Assembly (NCBI RefSeq): GCF_041435115.1
Contig: NZ_CP108046.1
Location: 1,488,001-1,552,000 of the forward strand
Origin: Streptomyces sp. NBC_00289
Lineage (GTDB): Bacteria > Actinomycetota > Actinomycetes > Streptomycetales > Streptomycetaceae
Reading direction: 5' to 3'
DNA: 64,000 nt
Shown: positions 43,392-52,147 of the stretch, in pieces
How the letters are laid out: every line of letters starts with the position of its first letter
Numbering within the stretch: position 1 is the first letter of the stretch
Position numbers and translations under genes: made by a program
Notes under the pieces: model-generated
Told to the model about the DNA's origin: nothing
Database searches by the model: none
The model's input: the letters and a program-made list of their open reading frames with translations, nothing else

Positions 43392-44675
43392 ATGCGTGCT
43401 CGTCCCCGCCTCGGCGTCCTCCTGGCGGCCCTGGTCGCTCTCATCGCGGGCGCCGTACCCGCCGCCTCGGCGCAGGCCGCACACCCCGCGCACACCGCAC
43501 CGAAGGTTCCGCGCACCGCCGTCCTCGACGGCAGCCGCCTGCAACAGGCGAAGATCCGTCTGGATCGCGGCGACCCACAACTGCGGCGCGCTGCAAGGGC
43601 GTTGACGGCCAGGGCCGACGGGTGGCTGAACCAGGGCCCCTGGACCGTGGTCGACAAACCCAGGCCCGCACCCGGCGGCGACGTCCACGACTACCTCAGC
43701 CAGGCCCCGTACTGGTGGCCCTCCCAGCCGCCGACCGCCGACAACCCGTGGGGCTGTCCGTACGTCCAGCGCGACGGTCAGCGCAACCCCGAGGTCGACA
43801 CCGGCACCGACCGCCAGGACGTCGAGAAGGTCTTCGACTCCGCCTACGACCTCTCCCTCGCCTGGTACTACACCGGCGAGAAGCGGTACGCCGTGAAGGC
43901 CGGGCAGATCCTGCGCGCCTGGTTCCTCACTCCGGCCACCCGGATGAACCCGAACCTGGACCACGCGCAGTTCATCCCGTGCAAGTACGACGGCCGCGCC
44001 ATCGGCATCATCGACTTCTCGCAGTCGTACACCAGCGTCCTCGACGCACTCGCCATCCTCGACACCGGCGCGGCCGGCTGGACCAGGACGGACCGCACCG
44101 CCATGGCGAAGTGGAACAGCGACTTCCTCGGCTGGCTCCGCGACAGCGACTTCGGCAAGCAGGAGGGTGCCGCAGCCAACAACCACGGCACCTTCTACGA
44201 CATGCAGCTCGCCGCCCTCGCCTACGCGACCGGCGACAAGGAGCTGGCTCGCCGAACGGTCCTGGACGCCCGCGACAAGCGCATCGCTCCGCAGATCGCC
44301 GCCGACGGCAGCCAGCCACAGGAACTGGCCCGTACCCGCAGCTGGCACTACTCGACCTTCGACCTGGTCGCCTACACCCGGCTCGCGGACATCGGCCGGC
44401 ACGTCGGCGTGAACCTGTGGACGTACCGGGGCCCGGACGGACAGAGCCTGTTCGGAGCGGTGGACTACCTGCTGCCCGCCGCGACCGCGGCCGCCCCCTG
44501 GCCGCACCCGGAGCTCGAGTTCCACCGTTACGCGGCTGCCGACATCGTGCACGCGGCCGCCGACGCGGGAGACCCCCGGGCGCGGAAGGCCGTACGCCTG
44601 CTGGAGGAACCACCGGGCGGCGATCTGTGGGCCCTGCGTCCGGCAGCGGAGCAACTGGACTCCATCGCGGGTTGA
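43392..44675 (+). CDS. Secreted alginate lyase-family protein (PL5-like)
   Basis: The 427-residue protein has a Sec signal (MRARPRLGVLLAALVALIAG, cleavage near residue 29). An alpha/alpha-toroid domain follows: DYLSQAPYWWPSQPPTADNPWG, VFDSAYDLSLAWYYTGEKRYAVKAGQILRAWFL, the catalytic NNHGTFYDMQLAALAYATGD and RSWHYSTFDLVAYTRLADI. This is the alginate_lyase (PF05426-type) pattern. It should cleave alginate or a related uronan by beta-elimination outside the cell. It follows the beta-helix gene and ends before a hairpin shared with the convergent tRNA gene. Confidence 0.9.
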   Translation: MRARPRLGVLLAALVALIAGAVPAASAQAAHPAHTAPKVPRTAVLDGSRLQQAKIRLDRGDPQLRRAARALTARADGWLNQGPWTVVDKPRPAPGGDVHDYLSQAPYWWPSQPPTADNPWGCPYVQRDGQRNPEVDTGTDRQDVEKVFDSAYDLSLAWYYTGEKRYAVKAGQILRAWFLTPATRMNPNLDHAQFIPCKYDGRAIGIIDFSQSYTSVLDALAILDTGAAGWTRTDRTAMAKWNSDFLGWLRDSDFGKQEGAAANNHGTFYDMQLAALAYATGDKELARRTVLDARDKRIAPQIAADGSQPQELARTRSWHYSTFDLVAYTRLADIGRHVGVNLWTYRGPDGQSLFGAVDYLLPAATAAAPWPHPELEFHRYAAADIVHAAADAGDPRARKAVRLLEEPPGGDLWALRPAAEQLDSIAG

Positions 44676-44740
44676 CCGGCGTCCTCGCTCCGAGCGCGGT
44701 CCGGCCACCCGCCTCCGTTGGCGGTGGTGGGGAACGACAC

Positions 44741-44768
44741 AGGGCCCGGATCGTGAGATCCGGGCCCT
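44741..44768. terminator. Bidirectional terminator between the lyase gene and tRNA-fMet
   Basis: Arms AGGGCCCGGATC (44741-44752) and GATCCGGGCCCT (44757-44768) form a perfect 12-bp stem with loop GTGA. It lies 65 bp after the lyase stop and 9 bp beyond the tRNA 3' end. Confidence 0.9.
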
Positions 44769-44777
44769 GGTCGGCAG

Positions 44778-44851
44778 TAGCGGGGACAGGATTTGAACCT
44801 GCGACCTCTGGGTTATGAGCCCAGCGAGCTACCGAGCTGCTCCACCCCGCG
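44778..44851 (-). tRNA. tRNA-fMet (CAT), initiator
   Basis: The minus strand reads CGCGGGGTGGAGCAGC..., with anticodon CAT in a loop closed by three G:C pairs (GGG/CCC), T-loop GGTTCAAATCC and acceptor end CCCCGCTA. Position 1 (C) is unpaired with position 72, as in initiator tRNAs. CCA is not encoded. Length is 74 nt. Confidence 0.95.
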
Positions 44852-44920
44852 TCGGTGATACCCACCCTACGTCACTCCGGGCGCTTCCCGGACCACCACC
44901 CCGCCGGCCCCCGCCGGCCC

Positions 44921-46102
44921 TCACGGTTCCGGTTGGTCCTTTTGCTGGGGGCCGTGCCAGTCCAGGACCATGACGGTGGCGTCGTCCTTGAGATTGCCGT
45001 GGCAGGCGTCCAGCACGGCGGTCGTCAGGGCGCGGACGGCGTCCCTCGGATGCGCGGCGCGGGTGTCGCGGATCAGCGCCGCCAGATCGACCGCTCCCGC
45101 ACCGCGCTCCTGCATGCCGTCCGTGAGCAGGATCAGCCGGTCCCCGGGGCGCAGCCGCAGTTCCTGCACGCGGAAAGAGGTGGGCGCCGCCACGCCGAAC
45201 GGCAGGTTCACGGCGAGTCGGACCTCCTCGACGGTGCCGTCGCGCAGCAGCAGCGGCCAGGGATGTCCGGCGTTGACCAGTTCGCAGATGCCCGTCTCGA
45301 GCTCGACGCACAGCAGTTGCCCGGTGGCCAGGCCACGGCTGTGGGTCAACAGGGCCTCGTGGGCGCTGTGAGCCTGCGCGAGGGCGTCACAGCCGCTGCG
45401 GCGGGCCCCGCGCAGCGCACCGACCAGCAGCGTCGCCAGCAGGGCGGAGTTGGTGTCGTGGCCCATGGCGTCGGTGATGGACAGGTGCAGCATGTCGCGG
45501 TCGAGCGTGTAGTCGTACGTGTCGCCACCGATGTCGTCGGCCGGGACCAGCCCCGCCGCCAGGGTGAACTGGGGGGCCTCGCAGCAGGGGGCCGAGGGCA
45601 GCAACTGGTGCTGGATCTCGGCGGCCAGGCTCGTCTTGGTGGTGCGCCGGCCCAGGTGGTACAGGTCGGTGAAGCGGCGGTCCGTGACGATGATGTAGGC
45701 CAGCGCGTGTGCCGCCTCGGCGACCTGTCCGAGCACGGTGTCGTCGGCGTACTGCAGTGTCACCTCCAGGACGCCGATGCAGTCGCCGCGGTTGGTGACC
45801 GGCGTGATGACGCGCCGCCCGCCCTGCCCGTCCGGTTCCGCGTACTGGCGCTGGCTCCGCAGAACCTTGTCGTAGACGCTCCCTTGCAGCTCGATCCGCT
45901 GGGCCCGGGCCGGTGTGTCACCCTCGGCCTCCGCGGTCAGGCGCACCAGCCGCTCACCGATGAGGTCGACGAACAGAAACGACACCCGCTCCGCCCCGAG
46001 CCGCTTGCGCAGATCGCGCGCGACCACGTAGACGGACTCCCCGGGCGGAGCCGCCTCCGCGGCGGCCAGAAGCTCACCCAGTTCCAGATCTCCACCCTCC
46101 AC
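44921..46102 (-). CDS. GAF-domain SpoIIE-family PP2C phosphatase
   Basis: The 393-residue protein has an N-terminal GAF-like sensor (about 20-145; DLRKRLGAERVSFLFVDLIGERLVRLT, VITPVTNRGDCIGVLEVTL). The SpoIIE PP2C domain (about 175-385) has acidic metal residues in DIGGDTYDYTLDRD and ITDAMGHDTNSALLATLL, NAGHPWPLLLRDG, LILLTDGMQERGAG and LKDDATVMVLDW. It should dephosphorylate an anti-anti-sigma (STAS) protein. No partner adjoins it. The ATG at 46102 gives the usual compact N-terminus. Confidence 0.93.
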   Translation of the reverse strand: MEGGDLELGELLAAAEAAPPGESVYVVARDLRKRLGAERVSFLFVDLIGERLVRLTAEAEGDTPARAQRIELQGSVYDKVLRSQRQYAEPDGQGGRRVITPVTNRGDCIGVLEVTLQYADDTVLGQVAEAAHALAYIIVTDRRFTDLYHLGRRTTKTSLAAEIQHQLLPSAPCCEAPQFTLAAGLVPADDIGGDTYDYTLDRDMLHLSITDAMGHDTNSALLATLLVGALRGARRSGCDALAQAHSAHEALLTHSRGLATGQLLCVELETGICELVNAGHPWPLLLRDGTVEEVRLAVNLPFGVAAPTSFRVQELRLRPGDRLILLTDGMQERGAGAVDLAALIRDTRAAHPRDAVRALTTAVLDACHGNLKDDATVMVLDWHGPQQKDQPEP

Positions 46103-46533
46103 GGCAACCTCCTATCCGTTGTCGCCACTACTTCCCCGTGATTCCTTGACATCACCCAACGAATTCAACGCGGCCGGTCAGGACAGGTTGCGCTCCGGGC
46201 AACCGCGACACGGTGCGGGACCGTCGAGGCGGCGGGCGACACGGCGCCGGTGGAGATCCGGCCGGGTGCCGGGCGCCGGGACACGGCGGCTCCGCGACGG
46301 CCACGAAAGGGCGTTACCCGTCGTACGCGCGCGGCCTCGCGGTGGACGAGCGCGCATCAGGGTGCGGCCCGCCACACCCCGCCGCGCTCTCCGCCGCGGC
46401 TCCTCCGGGCTGCCGACTTGAGCGGCACGGGCGGGGCCGGGCCGATAGGCTGAGGGTGCTTGGCGGACTCGCATGCCCGCACCCGGAGCTCCCTCCCGGA
46501 CGGAGCCCCGTCGACCGCAGCACAGGAGGAACC
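46103..46533 (+). other. Divergent intergenic region with a possible promoter, no gene seen
   Basis: The 431-bp gap between the phosphatase and the SRPBCC gene has frames in both directions, but none has a ribosome site or recognisable product. TAGGCT at 46447-46452 is a plausible -10 for the SRPBCC gene with a leader of about 75 nt. An AT-rich patch near 46110-46170 probably holds the phosphatase promoter. Confidence 0.45.
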
Positions 46534-46980
46534 GTGGCCGGTCAGTTCGAGGCGAGAGCCGAGATCAACCGCCCCGTCGAGGAGGTCTTCGCCTTCCTCG
46601 CCGCGGGCACCAACGACCCCAAGTTCAGCCCCAGGGTCCAGGAGATCACGAAGACTCCGGAGGGCCCGACCGCAGTGGGCACGGTCTTCACGAGCACGGT
46701 CAAGGACGCCGGCATGAAGACGGGCCGGAAGTTCCGGATCACCGAGTTCGAGGCTCCCCACCGCATCCGGTGGACGGAGATCTCGAAGAACGTCGTGACG
46801 GCGGACGAGGGCGGCTACGACCTGGAAGCCACCGCTTCGGGCACCACCAACGTGCGGATCTTCAACATCCTCGAAGGCCACGGCATCGGCAAGCTGCTGG
46901 TGGGCTTCGCGCTGGGTGCGGCACGCAAGGACGCGAACGCGTTCGGGCAGCGGATCAAGACCGCGGTGGAGGCGTCCTGA
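46534..46980 (+). CDS. SRPBCC-family (polyketide cyclase/START-like) protein
   Basis: The 148-residue protein begins MAGQFEARAEINRPVEEVFAFLA at a GTG with AGGAGGA upstream. It continues DPKFSPRVQEITKTPEGPTAVGTVFTSTVKDAG, FRITEFEAPHRIRWTEIS and the C-terminal helix LLVGFALGAARKDANAFGQRIKTAVEA. This is the helix-grip START-like fold that binds hydrophobic ligands; many Streptomyces paralogues exist with unknown roles. Confidence 0.9.
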   Translation: MAGQFEARAEINRPVEEVFAFLAAGTNDPKFSPRVQEITKTPEGPTAVGTVFTSTVKDAGMKTGRKFRITEFEAPHRIRWTEISKNVVTADEGGYDLEATASGTTNVRIFNILEGHGIGKLLVGFALGAARKDANAFGQRIKTAVEAS

Positions 46981-47160
46981 CGGCTGCGGCCCCCAGCTTG
47001 TGAGCCGGCGGGCGATCCGTCCGGCGTGGTGGTCGCGGACCGGTCCTGGCGGCGAGCCCCGCGGATCGCCCGGATGCCGGTGAGGTTTCGCGTGGGGCCG
47101 ACCCGTGGTGCCTCGACGTTCTCGGCCAGGCGCCGCGGGCTCACCGGCCCGTACGGCGGG

Positions 47161-47973
47161 TTACCGCTGTTTGCGGCCCACGCCCGCGTAGACCCAGTAC
47201 TGCGACGGATCCTCGGGGACCACGTCGTCCGGGCCCGGACGCCACAGCGGGACGTACACCAGCCCCGGGTCCACCAGGTCGAAGCCGTCGAAGAGGCCGA
47301 GGATCTCGTCGTGCGAGCGGGCGGTGACCGGGGACGTGGCCCGGGAGCGGTACAGCTGTCCCACGGCGGCGGCGGTGTCCGGACGGTCCTGGTCCGTCGC
47401 GTGCGTGAGCGCCAGCCAGCTGCCGTCGGGGAGCGCGTCCCGGAAGGCGGCCACCAGGCCGGCGGGGTTCTCCTCCGGCGTGATGAAGTGCAGGATCGTG
47501 ATCATCAGTACGGCGACGGGCTGGTCGAAGTCGATGAGTTTGCGCACCTGCGGCGAGGACAGGACATCGGCGGGCCTGCGGATGTCGGCGTCGACGATGT
47601 CCGCGTCCGGGTTGTCCCCGAGCAGCGAGGCGCTGTGCGCCACGGCCACCGGGTCGTTGTCCACGTAGACCACCCGGGCTCCCGGGCTGGCCGCCTGTGC
47701 CACCTCGTGCACGTTGCCCTGCGTGGGGATGCCCGAGCCCAGGTCGATGAACTGCCGCACACCGGAGTCGACGAGGAAACGCACGGCCCGCCCGAGGAAC
47801 GCGCGGTTGGCCCGCGCCAGCGGACGCACCTGGGGGTCGATGCCCGTGAACGCAGCGACAGCTTCACGGTCTATGGCGAAATTGTGCTGTCCGCCCAGCA
47901 TCGCGTCGTACATCCGGGCAACGCTCGCCTTGTCCGGATCAGCCCCCGGCGGAAGACCTTCACTGTCAGGCAA
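47161..47973 (-). CDS. DUF574-type SAM-dependent methyltransferase (SCO-type)
   Basis: The 270-residue protein has the pattern of the large actinobacterial DUF574 family: ASVARMYDAMLGGQHNFAIDREA, ANRAFLGRAVRFLVDSGVRQFIDLGSGIPTQGNVHEVAQ, VVYVDNDPVAVAHS, VLMITILHFI and FDLVDPGLVYVPLWRP. Glycine-rich GSGIPT is the SAM site. Many family members lie beside or overlap regulatory genes; the substrate is unknown. A TTG start at 47973 is used, with GGGGAG nine bases upstream. Confidence 0.92.
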   Translation of the reverse strand: MPDSEGLPPGADPDKASVARMYDAMLGGQHNFAIDREAVAAFTGIDPQVRPLARANRAFLGRAVRFLVDSGVRQFIDLGSGIPTQGNVHEVAQAASPGARVVYVDNDPVAVAHSASLLGDNPDADIVDADIRRPADVLSSPQVRKLIDFDQPVAVLMITILHFITPEENPAGLVAAFRDALPDGSWLALTHATDQDRPDTAAAVGQLYRSRATSPVTARSHDEILGLFDGFDLVDPGLVYVPLWRPGPDDVVPEDPSQYWVYAGVGRKQR

Positions 47974-48127
47974 CGCGCAACTCCCCTGTTCCAGAACCGC
48001 CTTGACGCAACATCATATAGTTGCCCGGGACGCGCGGCGAGGCCATCTCCTGACCCGCGGCCGGACCCGGTCCCCACCCCGGAAAGGCACCACCCTGCGG
48101 TACGAAAAGCCCGGCCCCGGCGAAGAC

Positions 48128-49471
48128 GTGCCGTCGCCGGTGCCCACACGCCGACGGCTCGTCTTCTCCCCCGCGGCCGACGTGATCGGCTCGGAACTCG
48201 ACCTGCACCTGACCGGCAGGCATGTCGTGCACGCGCTGACGCCCGGATTCTGCGACGCGGCATCCGTGTACCTGCTGGAGCGCTGGCTCCTGGAGGAGAA
48301 CTCCTACGCCACCGCGGACCCGCCACAGATAGAGGCCCGGCGCCTGGCGCTGCGTGTGGGAGCCGACGCGGCGGAGGACTGGGAACCGGTGCTGCCGGTC
48401 GGCCAGGTCATCGTCTTTCCCCGCGAAACGCCCTACGCGCGTGCCCTCGCCACCGGGCAGACGCAACTGCTCGACGCGGTCGACACCCACACCTCCGAGC
48501 GGCTCAGCGCGTCCGGGCCGGGCGACGCCCGCATACACGACCTCCTCGAGAGCGCCTCCTTCCTCGTCGTGCCTCTGCAACTGCGGGGAACGGCCGTCGG
48601 GTTCATCGCCTGCACCCGCGGCCCGGACAAGGCCCCCTTCCTGATCGGGGAGGCCGTGGCGGTGGAGTCACTGGCCGCGCGGGCCTGCGTGGCCCTGGAC
48701 AACGCCCGCCGCTACGAACGTGAACGGCGCATGGCCCTCGCCATCCGCAAGAGCCTCTTCCCCGACACGGCACGGACGTTCCCCGGCTGCCACATCGCCC
48801 ACGGCTACCTTCCCGCCGGGCAGGACAACATCGTCGGCGGCGACTGGTTCGACGTCCTGCGGAGGCCGGGCGGCCAGGTCAGCCTGATCGTCGGGGACGC
48901 CATGGGCCACGGCCCCGCCTCGGCCGTGGCCATGATCCAACTGCGTACGGCCGTCCGTACGCTGGCCCGGCTCGACATCCCGCCGGCCGAGCTCATGCAC
49001 CGGCTCGACGCCCTCGCCTGTGACACACCGGGCGCCTCCTTCGCCACCTGCATGTACGCCGAGTGGGACCCGGACCAACGCACCTGCACCCTCGTCGGAG
49101 CCGGTCACCCTCCCCCGCTGATCCGTGGCTCGGACGGACGCAGCACCCCGGTCACGCTCACCAGTGCAGGCCTGCCTCTCGGCATCGGCACGGGCACCTA
49201 CGAGCCCACCGTGCTGGACGTGACCGAGCCGACGCTGCTCCTGCTCTACAGCGACGGTCTGGTCGAGTCCCGCCACGCCGACATCGACCAGGGCATCGCC
49301 CGCCTCGCGCAGGCCCTCGACGCGGGCAGCGCCGACCCCGTGGACGGCACCGAGCAGGACGGGCTGCGATCCCTCTCCCGGCGGCTGCTCGCCCCGTACG
49401 CCACCGGTGACACCGGTGTCACCGACGACCGCACGCTCCTGCTGGCCGAGTTGACACCGCTGAAGGACTGA
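48128..49471 (+). CDS. GAF-domain SpoIIE-family PP2C phosphatase
   Basis: The 447-residue product has a GAF-like sensor (about 15-190; IGSELDLHLTGRHVVHALTPGFCDAASVYLLERW, LLESASFLVVPLQLRGTAVGFIACTRG). A short helical linker (RYERERRMALAIRKSLFP) leads to the SpoIIE domain with NIVGGDWFDVLRRP, LIVGDAMGHGPASAVAMIQL, GAGHPPPLIRG, LLLYSDGLVESRHAD and VTDDRTLLLAEL. It should dephosphorylate a STAS protein. The start is uncertain: GTG at 48128 has little ribosome site, whereas an in-frame CTG at 48095 has GGAAAGG seven bases upstream. It is divergent from the DUF574 methyltransferase. Confidence 0.9.
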   Translation: MPSPVPTRRRLVFSPAADVIGSELDLHLTGRHVVHALTPGFCDAASVYLLERWLLEENSYATADPPQIEARRLALRVGADAAEDWEPVLPVGQVIVFPRETPYARALATGQTQLLDAVDTHTSERLSASGPGDARIHDLLESASFLVVPLQLRGTAVGFIACTRGPDKAPFLIGEAVAVESLAARACVALDNARRYERERRMALAIRKSLFPDTARTFPGCHIAHGYLPAGQDNIVGGDWFDVLRRPGGQVSLIVGDAMGHGPASAVAMIQLRTAVRTLARLDIPPAELMHRLDALACDTPGASFATCMYAEWDPDQRTCTLVGAGHPPPLIRGSDGRSTPVTLTSAGLPLGIGTGTYEPTVLDVTEPTLLLLYSDGLVESRHADIDQGIARLAQALDAGSADPVDGTEQDGLRSLSRRLLAPYATGDTGVTDDRTLLLAELTPLKD

Positions 49472-49605
49472 GCGCCGCCGACGGGGCACCGGCCTCGTCC
49501 GGGTCCGGCGTCGCCACAACTCCCTCACCGGTCCGCGTGCGCAACGGCAGACACACCCGCCCGCAAAGGGATCCGGTCGCTCCGCCGCCCGGCTCCCATC
49601 GGCCC

Positions 49606-49634
49606 TGTCTGTATCGCCTGCTCAGCCGTACACT
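49606..49634 (+). promoter_or_regulatory. Putative promoter of the membrane-protein gene
   Basis: TGTCTG (49606-49611) and TACACT (49629-49634) are 17 bp apart. The predicted start near 49641 gives a leader of about 40 nt with GGGGGAGG before the ATG at 49680. Confidence 0.5.
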
Positions 49635-49679
49635 GTCAACTCGCAGGTGTGCGGGCGCTTTTGAGCGGGGGAGGCCGCC

Positions 49680-51248
49680 ATGACCGGTGATCAGTTCGGC
49701 ATGCACGAGCAGGATTTCGTCGTCCCACCCATGCCGTCGGCACCGCCGCCGGCACCCGCCGACGGTGCGCGCGCCGTCGCTGTCGCGGTACTCAACCTCA
49801 GCGGCATCGGACTGGGCTACGCGCTCGTGCGCCGCTGGCTCCTGATGGTGCTCTGCTGGGTGGCCACCGCCGCTCTGCTGCTCGCGGCGCTGCCGGCCGA
49901 CCCGGACGGTGTCCCGGTGTTCGCGGTCGTCCTGTACGCCGTGTTCCTCGTCCTCGTGGTGGCGCACGGCGCGAGCGTGGGCCTGCGCACCCCTCTGGTG
50001 TGGCCCGGACGGGCGCCGCTCGCCCTCGCGCTGGGGCTGGTCCTGCTCCTCGTACCGGCCGGAGGTGCCGTGCTGTACGACGACGCGCGGGACGAGGCGG
50101 TGCAGCAGATGCTCCTGGACCGGCTGGACCGGGCCGACCGGCTGGTGACGGCGGCCGGGAAGCAGCCGTTCAGCACCGGCGAAGACGGCTTCCGCAAGGC
50201 ACTCGCGGGCTACAGGGACCTGCGTGCCGACCACCCGGACTCCCGTGCGGCCGAGCGGGTGCCCGCCCGGATGAAGACCTACTACGCGACGGTCGGCGCC
50301 GCCTACGCGCGGGGCGAGTACTGCGAGGCGATCCCGCCGCTGACTTTCCTGCGCACGGTTCCGGCAACCCTGCGCGGGACGGACCTCGGGGAACTGAGAA
50401 CCTGGCCCGACGATCGCCTGGCCACCTCCCTGTACGCGTGCGGGTCGAAGGCGCTCACGGGCGGTGAGGCCACCTGGACGACACAGTTCGGTGAACTGCT
50501 CACCACGTTCCCGGAGTCGGGGCCGGCCGCGAAGGTGGAACCGGCCGTGGGCTCCGCCGTCAGCCGGGGGGAGAAGGACCTTCGCGGCGACGACCCCTGC
50601 GCCGCGGTCGAGCAGCTGCGCGGTCTCGGCTCCCAGATAGAGAGCCTGCCGGGCGACAAGGCGGACATCGTCGCCGCCCTCGCCAAGGACACCCAGCGGG
50701 CGGTGGACAGTGCCGACGCGGGCACGTACACGTGCGGGGTCGACCAGTACCAGGACGGCGACTTCAAGACCGCGCAGACGACCATGACCGAGTACGCGTC
50801 GGCCCACAAGAACGCCGGCAACGCGGCCCGGGCGAAGAAGATCGCGATCGCCGCGGAGATCGCCCAGACGGTGCCCGCCGCGGGCAGGCACCTGCCCACG
50901 ACAAGCACCGGCGGCAGCATCTCGGTCACCGTCCAGAACGACAGCCCGGACGAGGTCACCGTGCTCTACACGGGCCCGGTCACCGGCAGCTTCACCCTCC
51001 AGGGCTGCGGCGGCTGCAAGACGTACCCCTGGAGCAGCACCATCACCCCGGGCTTCGAACCGTGCAGCGACAGCGGCAGGAACTACCCGCAGCGCACCAT
51101 CAACCTGCCCGCCGGCACCACGTACTTCCTGCACAAGCCGAAGGGCGACAGCCTTTCCTCGCCCGCCTCGGACACGGCGAAGATCTCGCCCGGCTACATC
51201 TACACCGAGTGCGCCTACACGACGGAACGCCTGGGATCGAGCTTCTGA
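49680..51248 (+). CDS. Large hypothetical membrane protein with secreted C-terminal part
   Basis: The 522-residue protein has three hydrophobic helices in its first 135 residues (IGLGYALVRRWLLMVLCWVA, VPVFAVVLYAVFLVLVVAHG, LALALGLVLLLVPAGGAVL). The rest, about 390 residues, is soluble and probably extracytoplasmic. It has helical repeats resembling tetratricopeptide-like units (RDEAVQQMLLDRLDRADRLV, VDQYQDGDFKTAQTTMTEYASAH). The C-terminal 120 residues are beta-rich with paired cysteines (FTLQGCGGCKTYPW). I do not recognise a family. It has a promoter and terminator of its own. Confidence 0.8.
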   Translation: MTGDQFGMHEQDFVVPPMPSAPPPAPADGARAVAVAVLNLSGIGLGYALVRRWLLMVLCWVATAALLLAALPADPDGVPVFAVVLYAVFLVLVVAHGASVGLRTPLVWPGRAPLALALGLVLLLVPAGGAVLYDDARDEAVQQMLLDRLDRADRLVTAAGKQPFSTGEDGFRKALAGYRDLRADHPDSRAAERVPARMKTYYATVGAAYARGEYCEAIPPLTFLRTVPATLRGTDLGELRTWPDDRLATSLYACGSKALTGGEATWTTQFGELLTTFPESGPAAKVEPAVGSAVSRGEKDLRGDDPCAAVEQLRGLGSQIESLPGDKADIVAALAKDTQRAVDSADAGTYTCGVDQYQDGDFKTAQTTMTEYASAHKNAGNAARAKKIAIAAEIAQTVPAAGRHLPTTSTGGSISVTVQNDSPDEVTVLYTGPVTGSFTLQGCGGCKTYPWSSTITPGFEPCSDSGRNYPQRTINLPAGTTYFLHKPKGDSLSSPASDTAKISPGYIYTECAYTTERLGSSF

Positions 51249-51257
51249 GCGAACCTC

Positions 51258-51302
51258 CGCGACGACCGTCCGCCGCCCACCGGGCGGGGGACGGTCGTCG
51301 CG
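51258..51302 (+). terminator. Strong hairpin terminator after the membrane-protein gene
   Basis: Arms CGCGACGACCGTC (51258-51270) and GACGGTCGTCGCG (51290-51302) pair perfectly over 13 bp; inner bases CGCCGCCC and GGGCGGGG extend the stem with one mismatch. Confidence 0.88.
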
Positions 51303-51490
51303 TGCCGGTCGCCGCGCGTGCCGGTCGCCGCGAGGCTTCGGCGCGAGCGGGCTCGTCGCCCGGACGGAGCGTCCCTGCCACGGCGGGCGACGAGCACGGG
51401 GAGGCCGCTCAGCATCCCTCGCCGGTAATCCGGAGCCGCCGCCCGCGCGGATGGGTGCGGATTCGGAGAGGGCACTCTGCTCGGACTGAC

Positions 51491-51520
51491 TTAGTCTATT
51501 TCGACTGGTACAGTTCGACT
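51491..51520 (+). promoter_or_regulatory. Leaderless padR promoter with repeated TTCGACT
   Basis: TACAGT (51509-51514) lies six bases before the ATG at 51521, predicting a leaderless message. TTCGACT occurs at 51500-51506 and 51514-51520, flanking the -10, and AGTC/GACT arms surround it; these are likely sites for autoregulation by PadR. Confidence 0.55.
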
Positions 51521-52147
51521 ATGCCACGTCGCGCTCTTGACAACCCCCTCGTACTCGCGGTGCTGGGCCTTCTGCTCGAACAGAGCTCACACCCCCACCA
51601 CATGCTCTCCGAACTGCAAAAACGCAGCGACAACCACGCGGCCGTGATCACCCGGGGCACCCTCTACAACACCGTTGCGGCCCTGGCCGAGGCCGGGTGG
51701 GTGGCCTCGCAAGGACAACAGCGGTCTGGGAACCGCCCGGAGCGGACCGTCTACGCCCTCACCGAAGCGGGACATGCCGAACTCGTACGACGGCTCGACT
51801 CGCAGATCCGCAACCCGCAGCGGGAGTTCTCACAGTTCCTGGGAGCCGTCAGCTACCTCGGTGCCCTCGGGCCGAGCGGTGCGGAACAGGCGCTGAGCGA
51901 GCGCGGCCGGCGCCTCCGACAGCGCACGGCCGAGGACGAACGGCGCCTCGCCGACGCCCTGGCGACCGGTGTGCCTCGCCTGCACGTCATCGAGGCCGAA
52001 TACGCGCTGGGGCTCGCCCGCGCGGAGATGGCCTGGATCGACTCCGTCATCGACGACATCCGCACCGGCTCACTCACGTGGCCGGTCGCCCCGGCGGCGA
52101 CTCCCGCGCCTGCCGACCCCCCGAACGGAGAGGGAGCACCCGCGTGA
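51521..52147 (+). CDS. PadR-family regulator
   Basis: The 208-residue protein has the PadR winged helix (about 5-90; LVLAVLGLLLEQSSHPHHMLSELQKRS, GTLYNTVAALAEAGWVASQGQQRSGNRPERTVYALTEAGHAEL). A longer helical C-terminal domain (about 105-190) suits dimerisation and ligand sensing. Its stop codon overlaps the start of the next gene (GTGA), so the glycosidase-like protein is translated with it. This suggests that the regulator responds to the partner's substrate or product. Confidence 0.92.
   Translation: MPRRALDNPLVLAVLGLLLEQSSHPHHMLSELQKRSDNHAAVITRGTLYNTVAALAEAGWVASQGQQRSGNRPERTVYALTEAGHAELVRRLDSQIRNPQREFSQFLGAVSYLGALGPSGAEQALSERGRRLRQRTAEDERRLADALATGVPRLHVIEAEYALGLARAEMAWIDSVIDDIRTGSLTWPVAPAATPAPADPPNGEGAPA

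Noticed and set aside
44921..46102. Possible tRNA-adjacent integration site (attB) for a mobile element
   Set aside because: No integrase, no repeat of the tRNA 3' end and no foreign composition around the initiator tRNA; flanking genes are ordinary.
48001..48021. TTGACG and TATAGT near 48002-48021 as a plus-strand promoter
   Set aside because: The two hexamers are only 8 bp apart, far too close; TATAGT alone has no matching -35 at 17 bp.
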